The notes: generated by a model from the sequence alone, not told the origin. A DNA stretch of 64,000 nucleotides from Dermatophilaceae bacterium Soc4.6 (GCA_039889245.1 JAZGVH010000002.1:682001-746000); one strand, 5' to 3'; positions 16,551-26,059 are shown, counted from the stretch's first letter. Translations and numbers: made by a program.

Positions 16551-17579
16551 GGCGGGCCGGGACAACGAGAGCGCGAAGTCACCGGCCGGGTCGGTCCACC
16601 AGTGGCTGAGCTCGAGGCCGGCGGTGGCCAGCTCGGCCCGCACGCCCTCGCGGCGGAACTTGGTCGAGATCTCGGTGCGCATCGCCTCACCCCGGGCGAA
16701 CGACACCTCGAGGTCGAGGTCGCGCACGTGCACCCGCTGGTCGCGCACGGACTCGAGGCGCATCTCGATCCACTCGTGCTCGATGTCCCAGACCGCCCGG
16801 TGGGCAAAGGCCTGCGCGTCGAAGTCGGCCCCGAGGCTGCGGTTGATGACGCGAAGCACGTTGCGGTTGAAGGCCGCCGTGACCCCGCGGGCGTCGTCGT
16901 AGGCTGCGACCAGCCGGTCGACCGGCTTGACCAGGTCGGTGCCGAGCAGGAGGTGGCCGTCGTCGCCCAACAGGTCACGCACGTCGGCGAGGAAGGTCGC
17001 TCGAGCGGCGGGGTCGAGGTTGCCGATCGTCGAGCCGAGGAAGGCGACGAGCTGTCGCGGCCGGCGTGGCACGTCCCCCAGGTGCCGCTCGAAGTCGCCC
17101 ACCTCGGGGGCGACCTCGAGCCCGGGGAACTGTGCCGCGATGACGGGCGCCGCCTCCCGCAGCACGACCGGGTCGACGTCGAAGGGCACGAAGCGGGTCA
17201 GGGTGCCGGCCTCACGCAGGGCCCGCAGCAGCAGCTGCGTCTTCTCGGAGGTGCCGCTGCCCAGCTCGACCAGGCACTGCGCGCGGGTGATGGTCGCGAC
17301 CTCGCCGGCGCGCTCCACCAGGATCGCCCGCTCGGCCCGCGTCGGGTAGTACTCCTCCAGCCGGGTGATCTCGTCGAAGAGCTCGCTGCCACGACCGTCG
17401 TAGAAGTACTTCGGCGGCAGCACCTTGGGGGTGCGCTGCAGACCGGCGCGCACGTCGACGGCCATCTGCTGGGACAGCTCGTCGGGGTCGAGGTGCACCG
17501 CCAGCTCGAGCTCGGCGTCGCTCGTGCCGTCGAGGTCACCGGCACTGCCACTCGGGGCAAATACGTTGACGTTGCTCAT
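16548..17579 (-). CDS. egtD: L-histidine N-alpha-methyltransferase EgtD
   Basis: A 343-residue SAM-dependent enzyme that trimethylates histidine to hercynine, the first committed ergothioneine precursor. Family features: LPPKYFYDGRGSELFDEIT, EEYYPTRAE, the SAM-binding strand LVELGSGTSEKTQLLL, and PRQLVAFLGSTIGNLDP. Further on come LLGTDLVKP, AYDDARGVTAAFNRNVL and the terminal DFALSLSRP. Length matches characterised EgtD proteins. It follows egtC by 3 nt and is the last egt gene of the operon. Confidence 0.96.
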   Translation of the reverse strand: MSNVNVFAPSGSAGDLDGTSDAELELAVHLDPDELSQQMAVDVRAGLQRTPKVLPPKYFYDGRGSELFDEITRLEEYYPTRAERAILVERAGEVATITRAQCLVELGSGTSEKTQLLLRALREAGTLTRFVPFDVDPVVLREAAPVIAAQFPGLEVAPEVGDFERHLGDVPRRPRQLVAFLGSTIGNLDPAARATFLADVRDLLGDDGHLLLGTDLVKPVDRLVAAYDDARGVTAAFNRNVLRVINRSLGADFDAQAFAHRAVWDIEHEWIEMRLESVRDQRVHVRDLDLEVSFARGEAMRTEISTKFRREGVRAELATAGLELSHWWTDPAGDFALSLSRPA

Positions 17580-17582
17580 GAC

Positions 17583-18284
17583 TCAGGCCTCCAGGGCATT
17601 CACGACGACCCCGTTCGGGGTCACCTCGACGAGGTGGTGGTCGGGCACGTCGACCCAGCGCGGGTCGTCGTCCCAGGGCTCGCTCGCGAGCGCGACGCCG
17701 TCGTCGAGCACGAGATAGCTCAGGCCGTCACCCCACGTGACGCCGAGCACACGCTCCCCGTCGGTCAGCAGCAGCGACAGGTAGGCCGCGGGGTCGAGCG
17801 CCGCGACCTCACGCACGGTCTGCGCGACCCGGTCGGGCCCGAGGGCCAGCACGTGGGCGGCGAGCAGCGCAGAGTCGACCGCCGACTCGACGTCGTGCCG
17901 TGGCGGCAGCACGGTGCGGTCGACCCGCCCGTTGTGCGAGAGCAGCCAGCGCCCGTCGGTGAAGGGGGCGGCCGCGCTCTCGTCGAGCGGCATCCCCACG
18001 GTGGCCGAGCGGACGGCAGCCAGCACGGCGCCCGAGCGCAGCACGGGAGCCACCGACGCGAAGGACGGGTCACCCCAGATCGGCTTGGCCGAGCGCCACC
18101 GCACCGGCCCGGTCGGGTCGGCGGCGTCGGGCGGGTAGAAGCCCACCCCCCAGCCGTCGGCATTGACCAGCCCTCGGCTCTGCCGCCGGGGCGCGTAGGA
18201 CTGGCGCAGCAGCCCGTGCTCCGGCTCGAGCACGAGCTGCGCCAGCGACCGCGGGGCGCCCAGCCAGGCGAGGTGGCGGCACAC
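17583..18284 (-). CDS. egtC: Ergothioneine biosynthesis amidohydrolase EgtC
   Basis: A 233-residue class II glutamine-amidotransferase-fold enzyme that removes glutamate from gamma-glutamyl-hercynylcysteine sulfoxide. After Met removal Cys2 of MCRHLAWLG becomes the nucleophile. The segments QSRGLVNADGWGVGFY and WLLSHNGRVDRTVLP fit the family, as does DSALLAAHVL. It starts with GTG 3 nt after the egtB stop and ends 3 nt before egtD, so these are almost certainly cotranslated. Confidence 0.95.
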   Translation of the reverse strand: MCRHLAWLGAPRSLAQLVLEPEHGLLRQSYAPRRQSRGLVNADGWGVGFYPPDAADPTGPVRWRSAKPIWGDPSFASVAPVLRSGAVLAAVRSATVGMPLDESAAAPFTDGRWLLSHNGRVDRTVLPPRHDVESAVDSALLAAHVLALGPDRVAQTVREVAALDPAAYLSLLLTDGERVLGVTWGDGLSYLVLDDGVALASEPWDDDPRWVDVPDHHLVEVTPNGVVVNALEA

Positions 18285-18287
18285 GGC

Positions 18288-19628
18288 TCAGCCCTCGCCC
18301 GGTGTCGATGCTGCGTCGGGCTCGTCCCAGGCCAGCCGCAGGCCGGTGAAGATCTGCCGTCGGATCGGCAGGTCCCAGTTGCGGAACGACGGGCGGATGC
18401 TCGCTCCCCCGACCGCCCACGACCCACCCCGCAGCACGCGGAAGTCGCCGCCGAAGAAGGGAGCCGAATAGGCGGCATACAGCATGGGGGTGAAGCCGGG
18501 CCAGGGCTCGAAGCCGGACGAGGTCCACTCCCAGACGTCGCCGACCAGCTGCTCGACGCCATAGGCGGAGGCACCGGCCGGGTAGGCGCCGACGGGGGCG
18601 GGGCGCAGGGCCTCGCCGCCGAGGTTGGCCAGGGCGGGGGTCCACTCGCTGTCGCCCCAGGGCCAGCGGCGGCGGCGGCCGAGAGCCGGGTCCCAGACGC
18701 AGGCCTTCTCCCACTCCTGCTCGGTCGGCAGGCGCCCTCCGGCCCACGCGGCGAACGCCTCCGCCTCGAAGTAGTCGACGTGCTGCACCGGCTCGTCGGG
18801 GACCAGCTCCTCGAGCACGCCGAAGCGGCGGCGCGAGCCGTCACCCAGCCAGAACAGCGGGCCGGTGAGGCCCGCCTCGACGCGGTGGGCCCACCCGCGC
18901 GCCGACCACCACCGCGGCTCGTCGTAGCCGCCGGCGTCGACGAAATGCCGCCAGTCGGCGTTGGTCACCGGCACCCGCCCGAGTCGGAACGCCGGCACGT
19001 GCACCGGGTGCGCCGGCCGCTCGTTGTCGAGCGACCACGGCTCGTCGGCGGCACCGACCCCGAGGACGAAGCGACCGCCCGGCACCAGCACGGCCCCCTC
19101 ACGGGTCGCTCCCGAGGGCATCGGCCGACCGGCGGGCAGCACGGTGCGGGCCGCGAGCACCGGTGCGCCGGAGCGCAGCTGGTGCGTGGCGAGCATGGTC
19201 TCGACGTGCTGCTGCTCGTGCTGCTCGACCATGACGTAGGCGAAGAGGTCGTCGTCCTCATGGCCCCGGGCGAGCGCGTCGAGGACCCGCGAGCGCACAT
19301 CACGCAGGTAGGCCCGCGACTCGCGCGGGGTCATCAGGGGCAGGGTGGACCGCACGGCTCGCGGCTGCTCGAAGGCGTCGTAGAGCCGCTCGACGCTCGC
19401 CGCGAGCAGCCCCTGGGCGCTGGCGTCGCCACCGCGGAGCAGCCAGAGGTCCTCCTGCTGGCCGATGTGCGCGAGGTCCCAGACCAGCGGGCTCATCAGC
19501 ACGTGGTGCTGGGTGGTGAGCTCGGGCTCGTCGAGGTCGGTGAGCCAGGTCGTACGCCGTCGTGCCGCCTCGAGACCTGCAGCGACCCCGGCGACCCGGG
19601 CGGTATCGGTGGGTGGCAGGGAGGTCAT
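18288..19628 (-). CDS. egtB: Ergothioneine sulfoxide synthase EgtB
   Basis: A 446-residue non-haem iron enzyme joining gamma-glutamylcysteine to hercynine with oxygen. The DinB-like N-terminal domain supplies the iron ligands: His54 in [12 protein letters not shown], and His137/His141 in the H-x3-H-x-E motif [11 protein letters not shown]. The C-terminal formylglycine-generating-enzyme-like domain contains GAFxxG-type strands ([10 protein letters not shown]), [11 protein letters not shown] and VLRGGSW near the end. The ATG start overlaps the egtA stop by 4 nt (ATGA). Confidence 0.96.
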   Translation of the reverse strand: MTSLPPTDTARVAGVAAGLEAARRRTTWLTDLDEPELTTQHHVLMSPLVWDLAHIGQQEDLWLLRGGDASAQGLLAASVERLYDAFEQPRAVRSTLPLMTPRESRAYLRDVRSRVLDALARGHEDDDLFAYVMVEQHEQQHVETMLATHQLRSGAPVLAARTVLPAGRPMPSGATREGAVLVPGGRFVLGVGAADEPWSLDNERPAHPVHVPAFRLGRVPVTNADWRHFVDAGGYDEPRWWSARGWAHRVEAGLTGPLFWLGDGSRRRFGVLEELVPDEPVQHVDYFEAEAFAAWAGGRLPTEQEWEKACVWDPALGRRRRWPWGDSEWTPALANLGGEALRPAPVGAYPAGASAYGVEQLVGDVWEWTSSGFEPWPGFTPMLYAAYSAPFFGGDFRVLRGGSWAVGGASIRPSFRNWDLPIRRQIFTGLRLAWDEPDAASTPGEG

Positions 19629-20956
19629 CGGTGCGCAGCCCCCGCCGCCAGGTCGTCGTCGTCATCTGGCCGGGCGTGCTCGAGCAGGACCGTGAGCGGG
19701 CCGGACCGCTCGATCTGCTCCCGCAGCAGGCTGCTGGGGCTGCGGCCCGAGGCGACGAGCTCGGCCAGGTGGCCCACCGGGGAGGCGAGCGCTGCCGGCA
19801 CCCGGCGGGCGGCGACGTCGAGACAGGTCTCGAGGGCTCGCCGGACGGCCGGGTCGGCCGGCCCCAGTCGGGCGGCGGCCTCCCAGCGGTCGGCGACCGG
19901 GGCGCAGGCCTCGCGCGCGACTGCGGCGGCCTGCGGGTCGTCGAGCAGGACGGCCGCGACGGCGGCCGCGGACGGCCACCACCGGGCCGGCATCGCGTCG
20001 AGGCAACGCAGCTCGAGGTACCCGCGCGGGCGCACGGGCGGGAAGAGCGTGGTGAGGTGGTAGTCCACGTCGCGGGCCGTCGCTGGCCGGGGCAGCCCCG
20101 CGGCACCCTCGAGCCACTCCTGCAGGCTGACCCGTCGGGTGAGCGGGGTCATCCTCTCGCCCTCGTGGGCGGCCGCCACGAGCAGCAGCGGAGCCCGCAT
20201 CGCGTAGTCGACCCACTCCCGCACCGGGTCGTCCGGGTCGCCTGTGGCCACGGGGTCGGTGCGACCGTGGTCGATGCCGTCCCACGTGCCCTGCCGCATC
20301 GAGTGCCAGCCGGAGGTGCGCCCCCCGAGCCAGGGCGAGGTCGAGGTGAGCGCGACGAGCACCGGCACGAGCGACCGGGCCAGCTCCAGGCGGTCGTGCC
20401 AGCCGGCTGCCGGCCCGGCGTCGAGGTTGACCTGCAGCGCCGCCGTGGAGGTCATCATGGCCAGCCCCGAACCACCCGTGCTGAGGTGCCGGAAGTGCTC
20501 CTCCATCGCGGCGTAGCGCGCCCCGGGGTTGACTCGCTGCGGTGGGCGGGCCGGGTCGGCGCCCAGCGCGGCCAGGCCGAGACCGAGCTCGGCGGCATGG
20601 GCGCGCAGCACCCGCTCGTCCCTCAGGAGCGACCCGACCGCCGCGGTCACGTCGACCCGCGGCGGGGTCGAGAGCTCGACCTGGCCGCCGGGCTCGAGCG
20701 TGACGCTGCTGCCACCGGGAAGCGCGGCTCCCGCCTCCACCGACGCGACGAGCTCCAGCACCCGGCTCCACGACGGGCGGACGGCCGGCGAGACGAGGTC
20801 GACCAGGTGCAGCTCGAGCTCGAGGCCCACCTGACCCAGCGCGCCGTCACGCAGGGCCGCGGCCCTGATCCGCTCGCGAGCAGTCGCCACCGGGTCGGGG
20901 CCGAGGGCGTCGTGCGGATCACGCGGGTCGAGCACGACGTCGGTGTGAGCGGTCAT
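19625..20956 (-). CDS. egtA: Glutamate-cysteine ligase EgtA
   Basis: A 443-residue ATP-dependent ligase making gamma-glutamylcysteine for EgtB. Features include [30 protein letters not shown] (the GCS2 active-site strand), and [15 protein letters not shown]. The segment [20 protein letters not shown] and [12 protein letters not shown] follow. ATG 20956 is chosen because GGAAGG lies 10 nt upstream; a TTG at 20962 is also in frame. It is the first gene of egtABCD and overlaps egtB by 4 nt. Confidence 0.93.
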   Translation of the reverse strand: MTAHTDVVLDPRDPHDALGPDPVATARERIRAAALRDGALGQVGLELELHLVDLVSPAVRPSWSRVLELVASVEAGAALPGGSSVTLEPGGQVELSTPPRVDVTAAVGSLLRDERVLRAHAAELGLGLAALGADPARPPQRVNPGARYAAMEEHFRHLSTGGSGLAMMTSTAALQVNLDAGPAAGWHDRLELARSLVPVLVALTSTSPWLGGRTSGWHSMRQGTWDGIDHGRTDPVATGDPDDPVREWVDYAMRAPLLLVAAAHEGERMTPLTRRVSLQEWLEGAAGLPRPATARDVDYHLTTLFPPVRPRGYLELRCLDAMPARWWPSAAAVAAVLLDDPQAAAVAREACAPVADRWEAAARLGPADPAVRRALETCLDVAARRVPAALASPVGHLAELVASGRSPSSLLREQIERSGPLTVLLEHARPDDDDDLAAGAAHR

Positions 20957-21451
20957 GGCCAAGGCCCCTTCCAGGTCCGGACCGGTCGCCGTGGCGACCG
21001 CGGGTCTTCGTGGGGGCGGCCGTGCGTGACCGTCCTCGTAGCCGACCGTCAGCGGCGCCGGGGCGCTGCGTGGGGCCGTCGATCTGTGGTGCTGAGCCCA
21101 GCCTTACCCATGACACCGACATCGCCAACCCCGATCGGCCTGCGGAGTCGGATCGTCGGCGCGCCGTAAGGTCGCGTTCACTCCCGGAGCGCCGAGGCCC
21201 ACCCGACCTGCCCGGGCTCGGGAGCGGGAGCACCAGCGGGGTGATCCGACGCGCTCAGCAGCCGGATATCACCCCACTGTGGCGGGCGGCCGTCCCCCAC
21301 CGCCGCGAGCAGCGCGGGTCAACTCGCGTCGACCGGGGGGCAGGTCAACCTGCGTCCAGGTGCTGGAGTCTTCCACTCGTCGTGCTCGAACCGGGAGGCG
21401 CACTCGCCGCACATGTCGTCGTCGCGATCATCGCCACCTTTGCCGCCGAAC
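20957..21451. other. 495-nt intergenic region upstream of egtA
   Basis: No gene could be supported here. It contains a candidate egtA promoter (21101-21128, minus strand) and a plus-strand TAAGGT near 21168 with no convincing gene behind it. A 31-codon minus-strand frame starting with ATG just downstream of acyP (about 21412 to 21320) encodes MCGECASRFEHDEW and onward with GC-rich third positions. It could be a small gene but has no ribosome binding site I can defend. Confidence 0.5.
21101..21128 (-). promoter_or_regulatory. Candidate promoter for egtABCD
   Basis: On the minus strand TTGGCG (21123-21128) and TAAGGC (21101-21106) are 16 nt apart. This would give a 5' leader of about 140 nt before egtA ATG 20956. 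The long leader lowers confidence. Confidence 0.3.
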
Positions 21452-21733
21452 TCACTTCTCGACGAACCCCGACACCCCCGGTCGGGCGCTCCCCCACTGC
21501 GCCACCGCCCCGGTCACCGTCCCCGGCCGACCCTGGGGCACGGGCTCCCGGTCGAGCAGCGCCAGCAGGGCGTCGAGCGCGTCGCCCGGGCCCTGGGCCA
21601 CGACCTCGACGCGCCCGTCAGGCAGGTTGCGGGCGTGGCCGACGAGCCCGAGCTCCAGCGCCCTGGAGCGGGTCCACCAGCGGAAGCCCACCCCCTGGAC
21701 GTCGCCTCGGACGAAGACGGTGACGCGCTCCAT
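21452..21733 (-). CDS. acyP: Acylphosphatase
   Basis: A 93-residue enzyme hydrolysing carboxyl-phosphate bonds. The signature VFVRGDVQGVGFRWWTRSRA carries the phosphate-binding loop and catalytic Arg. The second signature GHARNLPDGRVEVVAQGP contains the catalytic Asn. It ends in GSARPGVSGFVEK, as expected for the last strand. ATG 21733 begins 101 nt from the divergent acyltransferase gene. Often acyP neighbours smc/rnc/mutM in actinobacteria; here it stands apart from them. Confidence 0.93.
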   Translation of the reverse strand: MERVTVFVRGDVQGVGFRWWTRSRALELGLVGHARNLPDGRVEVVAQGPGDALDALLALLDREPVPQGRPGTVTGAVAQWGSARPGVSGFVEK

Positions 21734-21834
21734 ACCGTCCGACCCTAGGCGCTCGGCGCGCCGCCCGCGAGCCTCCCCGAGTGGCCCGCTGTGCCCGCCT
21801 ATCGTCGTCTGGAGCCGAGGGAAAGGGGTGTCGG

Positions 21835-23952
21835 GTGTCGACGTACGAGCGGACCGTCCCGTTCGTGACCCCGCGGGCAGCCAGCGGGGCCCGCTCGAGC
21901 GCCCGGGCCACCAGCGCCGATCCCGGCCGCCCCGGAGGTCACGCGCACCTTGCGGGCCTCGACGGCCTGCGGGCGCTGGCCATCGGCGCGGTCGTGCTCT
22001 TCCACCTCGACCCGACGTGGCTGCCCGGCGGCTTCCTCGGGGTCGACGTCTTCTTCGTCGTCTCGGGCTTCCTGATCACGACGCTGCTGGTGCGCGAGGC
22101 CGAGCAGTCGACGAGCCACGGGCCGGCACGCATCCGCCTGCGCCGCTTCGCGACCCACCGCGCGCGACGCCTGCTACCTGCTCTCTTCGCCTGCCTCACG
22201 GTGAGCATCGTGGTCGCCCGCGTCGTGCACCCCGACCTGCTCGTCAACGTCGGCCGCGAGGTGGTGGGCGCGCTCACCTTCACGACCAACTGGGTCGAGA
22301 TCACCGCCGGCTCGAGCTACTTCGACCAGACCGCCCCCCAGCTCTTCATGAACCTGTGGTCTCTCGCGGTCGAGGAGCAGTTCTACCTCGTCTGGCCACT
22401 CGCGGTGCTGGGGCTCGTGATCGCCGTCCGACGCCCGTCGACGCGCGCCGCCGTGGCGCTCGGCCTCGGCTTCGCGTCGACCGCCCTGATGGCGCTGCTC
22501 GTCAGCCGCCTGGGCCCCGGAGGCGACGCCACCCGCGTCTACTACGGCACCGACACCCACCTCGTCGGCCTCATGCTCGGCGCCGCCCTCGCCTTCACGT
22601 ATGCCGCTCCCGGCCACGGCGCCCTCGGCACCGACCGCTGGTGCTCGCTGCGCAGACCGCTGCTCGTCGGCGCCGCGGCGGGCCTCGGCGCCCTGCTGTG
22701 GTGGGGCGGGGAGGACAGCCCCCTGACCTTCCGCGGAGGCATCGCCCTCGGCTCGCTCGCCACGACCGTCCTGCTCGCTGGCCTGCTGCCCACCGAGGCG
22801 GTGGGCGACGTCGGGCGGGCCTCGCGCTGGCGGCTGCTGATGGACTCCCCTGCCCTGCGCTGGGTCGGGCGCCGCTCCTACGGCATCTACCTCTGGCACT
22901 GGCCCGTCATCGTCATCACCGGGCTCGACCAGCCCACGGCCCCCGGCACGTCGGCGCACCTGCTCGCGAAGGCCTGGGCGGTGCTCGTCACCCTCGCGCT
23001 GGCCGACCTGTCCTACCGCTTCCTCGAGGCGCCCGTGCGGCTGTGGGGCTTCCGCGGGGTCGCGCTCATCGTGGTGCGCGGCCTCTTCTCCCCCTTCACC
23101 CGCGTCCCCCGCGTCGTGGTCGGCACCAGCGCGGTGGTCCTGGCACTGGCCGTGGGGGTCGTCCTGACCGCCCCCGACCGCACCGAGACCCAGCGGATGC
23201 TCGAGGCCAACCAGCAGGCGGCCGAGTCGGCGCCGGGCATCCCGGCAGCACCTGGGCTGACCGTGCCCTCGATCCTCGGCGCCGCAGGGGCGGGTGGACC
23301 GACGACCCCGGCGACCCCCGCCCCCTCGGCCTCCGCCGGCACTCCGGCGGCGCCTGACCCGAGCGGGACTGCCCCGGCAGCCACCCCGACCGCTGGCGCG
23401 CCCTCGCGGGCCGAGCTCGCGGCCTACACGATGCCGTCGGGGCAGGAGATGGACATCTTCGGTGACAGCATCGTGGTGGCCAGCATCAACGCCCTGCAGT
23501 ACTACTTCCCGGGGATCCGCTCCGACGCCCGCTCGAACCGCCAGTGGTCCGACGGGCTGACCCAGGTGACCGCCCACGCCGGCGACCTGCGCCGGGCCGT
23601 CGTCGTCGACTTCGGCACCAACGCGGGCGTCGACGAGGCCGCGGCCAAACGGGTGCTCGACCTCATCGGCACGAAGCGCATGGTCGTGCTCGTCACCATC
23701 TACGGCCGGGCCTCGTGGATCGACGCAGCCAACGCCAGCCTCAGCCGGATCGCCACCGGCCGCGACAACGTCGTCGTCGCCGACTGGCACAGCGCGATCT
23801 CGGCCCACCCCGAGCTGCTGCAGTCCGACGGCATCCACCCCTCGATCACCGGGGCCCACCTCTTCGCCAAGACCATCCGCGCCGCGCTCGCCCAGCTGAG
23901 CGAGCGCCACACCGGTGTCAAGGTCACGCTCAAGGAGCTGCCCTCCTGGTGA
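21835..23952 (+). CDS. Membrane acyltransferase with SGNH hydrolase-like C-terminal domain (OafA/YrhL type)
   Basis: A 705-residue protein from GTG 21835 (GGGAAAGG upstream); a frame extension to 21781 adds no recognisable sequence. The acyltransferase-3 domain starts with HLAGLDGLRALAIGAVVLFHLDP and continues through GVDVFFVVSGFLITTLL, NLWSLAVEEQFYLVWPL and RRSYGIYLWHWPV, with about ten membrane helices. A Pro/Ala/Thr-rich linker (~450-530) follows. The extracellular domain has a GDS-like block (MDIFGDSIVVASI) and the late SDGIHPSITGAHLFA carrying the Asp-His pair. Such proteins transfer acetyl or other acyl groups to extracellular glycans; the target is unknown. The gene ends just before the sigma factor gene. 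Confidence 0.9.
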   Translation: MSTYERTVPFVTPRAASGARSSARATSADPGRPGGHAHLAGLDGLRALAIGAVVLFHLDPTWLPGGFLGVDVFFVVSGFLITTLLVREAEQSTSHGPARIRLRRFATHRARRLLPALFACLTVSIVVARVVHPDLLVNVGREVVGALTFTTNWVEITAGSSYFDQTAPQLFMNLWSLAVEEQFYLVWPLAVLGLVIAVRRPSTRAAVALGLGFASTALMALLVSRLGPGGDATRVYYGTDTHLVGLMLGAALAFTYAAPGHGALGTDRWCSLRRPLLVGAAAGLGALLWWGGEDSPLTFRGGIALGSLATTVLLAGLLPTEAVGDVGRASRWRLLMDSPALRWVGRRSYGIYLWHWPVIVITGLDQPTAPGTSAHLLAKAWAVLVTLALADLSYRFLEAPVRLWGFRGVALIVVRGLFSPFTRVPRVVVGTSAVVLALAVGVVLTAPDRTETQRMLEANQQAAESAPGIPAAPGLTVPSILGAAGAGGPTTPATPAPSASAGTPAAPDPSGTAPAATPTAGAPSRAELAAYTMPSGQEMDIFGDSIVVASINALQYYFPGIRSDARSNRQWSDGLTQVTAHAGDLRRAVVVDFGTNAGVDEAAAKRVLDLIGTKRMVVLVTIYGRASWIDAANASLSRIATGRDNVVVADWHSAISAHPELLQSDGIHPSITGAHLFAKTIRAALAQLSERHTGVKVTLKELPSW

Positions 23953-24015
23953 GTCTGCTGGGCAGCCGGCTGCCTGGGCTGCCACGAAACGCCCGGCTGT
24001 CGCGTCACTAGGGGT

Positions 24016-24528
24016 ATGAAGGCGATCGTGGAGCAGGACCACGCACTCACGCAGTTCCTGCGCGAGCACCACGGCTCGCTCTTCCGCACAGCCCTGCTCC
24101 TGACGGGGGACGCCGTCGACGCAGAGGAGCTGCTCCAGGACACGCTCGTCCGACTGTTTCCCCGATGGCACTGGGTCGAGGAGGCCGACCGACCCGTCGC
24201 CTACGTGCGGCGGTCGCTCACGAACCTGTTCATCAGCGACCGACGGCGAGGTCACCATCGCGACCTGCCACTGACCCACGTGAGCGAGTCGACCGACCGG
24301 CGCCAGCCCCTGGAGGCCGTCCACGACCGCAGCGTGCTGTGGCCGGCGCTGCTCGCCCTCCCCTCACGCCAGCGCGCCGCCATCGTGCTGCGCTACTACG
24401 ACGACCTGCCCGACGCAGAGATCGCCGATGCTCTCGGCTGCCGCCCCGTCAGCGTGCGCAGCCTCGTCAGCCGCGGGATGAGCGCTCTGCGCTCGGCTCT
24501 CGACCCGACCCGACCTGAGGTGTCCTGA
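24016..24528 (+). CDS. ECF sigma factor, SigE-type family
   Basis: A 170-residue RNA polymerase sigma factor. Region 2 runs through HHGSLFRTALLLTGDAVDAEELLQDTLVRLFPRW and ends AYVRRSLTNLFISDRRR. Region 4 contains LPSRQRAAIVLRYYDDLPDAEIADALGCRPVSVRSLVSRG, the helix-turn-helix for -35 recognition. No extra C-terminal domain is present. Its stop overlaps the start of the next gene by 1 nt (TGATG), linking it to a membrane protein that may sense the signal. Confidence 0.92.
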   Translation: MKAIVEQDHALTQFLREHHGSLFRTALLLTGDAVDAEELLQDTLVRLFPRWHWVEEADRPVAYVRRSLTNLFISDRRRGHHRDLPLTHVSESTDRRQPLEAVHDRSVLWPALLALPSRQRAAIVLRYYDDLPDAEIADALGCRPVSVRSLVSRGMSALRSALDPTRPEVS

Positions 24529-25961
24529 TGACCGACCCCACCGACCAGACCGAGGTCGCCGAGCTCGAGCGCCGGTTGCGCTCCGTGCTGCGCGCCGTCG
24601 TGGCCGACACCCCCGTCCCGGGAGGGCTCGAGGCCCGGTTGCTGGATGCCGTCACGTCACCTGAGGCACTGGCGTGCGAGGTCGCTCCCCCGCCGGGGAC
24701 TCCGACGGCCGACGGTCAGCGACCCGCCGCCGGCTCTCGACGGTGGCTGCCCCTCGTCGCGGCGGCGGCCGCTGCGGCGCTCGTGCTGGGCAGTGTCGGG
24801 TGGTGGGCCGCTCTGGGGCACCGCACGCAGATCGCGGAGTCGAACGGCACCACGACGGTGCCGTGGGACGCCAGCGTGATGGCGTCCCGGGTCGGGTTCG
24901 CCGACACGGCTCTCCCGCGGGTGACTGAGGGTGTCGGCCACACCGCCCCGTGCGGGGAGGGCGACCTCCACGTCGTGGCGAGCCGGAACACCGTCGGCCC
25001 GTCGACCGGCAACGGCACGCTCCATGTCGTCTCCGACCTCGTCGTCCAGTCGTCGGCCGCCGCCGACTGTGCCCTGTCCCCCCTTACGCCGGCCGCCCGC
25101 GTGACCAGCGACGGGCAGGTGCTCCCTCTGGGCGCCCTTGGCTCGGGCCCGTATCGATCGAGCGTGGCCGTCGCCCCGGGCGACCTCGTCCACCTGCGGC
25201 TCCCGTGGATCTCGGACGGCATCGGGCCTGCTCCTGCCCGACTGGTGCTGCTGGTCGACGGGCCGTCCGTGTCGCCGCGCGGTGGTGGCGTCTCCGAGCA
25301 AGACCCGGTGCACACCCCTCTGGCCGTCGACGTGAGCGGCGTGGAGCGTCCGGGCCTACCCAGCGGGAAGCCGGGCGCCGGGGACTCCGCCGGCGTCCAG
25401 CGTTACCTCACGTGGCAGGTGACGTCCGTCGCACGACCGGGGAGCCTGGCCTCCCTCACGGCCACGGTCATCGGCACCACCATGCACCTCGACCCGGCTC
25501 CGCCCACGGGATGGGCCGGCTCGTCCAGGACCGGTGAGGTGCAGGGGACCCTGCGCCTGGTCAACGACACCGGGAGCACCGTCCGCATCAAGGACGCCCA
25601 GAGCTCGGTGCGCAGCGACGCGTGCCCCGACCTCGTGGCCTCCACGCAGCTCACCTTCGTGGACGTTGCCCCGGTGCTGCGCGGCCCCCTGCCGTGCGAC
25701 ACCGCTCCCGAGGTGCTGGAGCCCGGTGGGGTGCTGGATGTCGCGCTGAGCGTCCCCTCCGAGTGGCAGCCTGTAGGGAAGGCCGACGACGCCATCGGCT
25801 CGGCGAGCGGCATACCCGCCTTCGTGTGGCCCCTCACCGCCCAGCTCGTGCGCGGCGACGACGTCGTGACGGGGAGCAACGACCTCGAGCAGACGACCAA
25901 CCCGCACGCAGGCGGCACGGCGATGCGAGGTCCCGAGCTCACCCCGACCGGCTCCGGCTGA
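24528..25961 (+). CDS. Single-pass membrane protein cotranscribed with ECF sigma factor
   Basis: A 477-residue protein. The cytoplasmic N-terminus (~75 residues) has VAELERRLRSVLRAVVADTPVPGGLEARLLDAV, resembling the short leader of sigma-partner proteins rather than a zinc anti-sigma domain; no HxxxCxxC is seen. The membrane helix is LPLVAAAAAAALVLGSVGWWAAL (~75-97). Two extracellular beta-rich repeats with paired cysteines follow (AADCALSPLTPAARVTSDGQ and SDACPDLVASTQLTF with LPCDTAPEVLEPGG), suggestive of DUF4232-type domains. The 1-nt overlap with the sigma gene makes a regulatory role likely but unproven. Confidence 0.72.
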   Translation: MTDPTDQTEVAELERRLRSVLRAVVADTPVPGGLEARLLDAVTSPEALACEVAPPPGTPTADGQRPAAGSRRWLPLVAAAAAAALVLGSVGWWAALGHRTQIAESNGTTTVPWDASVMASRVGFADTALPRVTEGVGHTAPCGEGDLHVVASRNTVGPSTGNGTLHVVSDLVVQSSAAADCALSPLTPAARVTSDGQVLPLGALGSGPYRSSVAVAPGDLVHLRLPWISDGIGPAPARLVLLVDGPSVSPRGGGVSEQDPVHTPLAVDVSGVERPGLPSGKPGAGDSAGVQRYLTWQVTSVARPGSLASLTATVIGTTMHLDPAPPTGWAGSSRTGEVQGTLRLVNDTGSTVRIKDAQSSVRSDACPDLVASTQLTFVDVAPVLRGPLPCDTAPEVLEPGGVLDVALSVPSEWQPVGKADDAIGSASGIPAFVWPLTAQLVRGDDVVTGSNDLEQTTNPHAGGTAMRGPELTPTGSG

Positions 25962-26019
25962 CCTCTGTGCGGTGCCCCCTCCGGTCCCTGGGGATCGGGG
26001 CGGCGCATTGCGGGTAGTG

Positions 26020-26033
26020 GCCCTCTAGAGGGC
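26020..26033. promoter_or_regulatory. 14-bp perfect palindrome upstream of the 59-residue/SRPBCC gene pair
   Basis: GCCCTCTAGAGGGC is self-complementary over all 14 bases and lies 27 nt before ATG 26060. It could be an operator. TAGTGG (26015-26020) immediately before it could be part of a promoter. Confidence 0.35.
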
Positions 26034-26059
26034 GAGAGGCGCCGACGGACTGGAGAACC

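Noticed and set aside
16161-20063. A 1300-codon open frame on the plus strand.
   Set aside because: It is antisense to egtABCD and chorismate mutase, whose homology is clear. Long antisense frames are normal at this GC content.
21488-21515. tRNA-like string GTGGCGCAGTGGGGGAGCGC on the minus strand.
   Set aside because: It is within acyP codons and no acceptor, anticodon or T-arm can be built around it.
21010-21723. A 237-codon plus-strand frame in the egtA-acyP gap.
   Set aside because: Its second half is antisense to acyP and it has no recognisable domain or ribosome binding site.
23961-23974. Self-complementary GGCAGCCGGCTGCC after the acyltransferase stop.
   Set aside because: Without a loop it is a weak terminator candidate; too little support to annotate.
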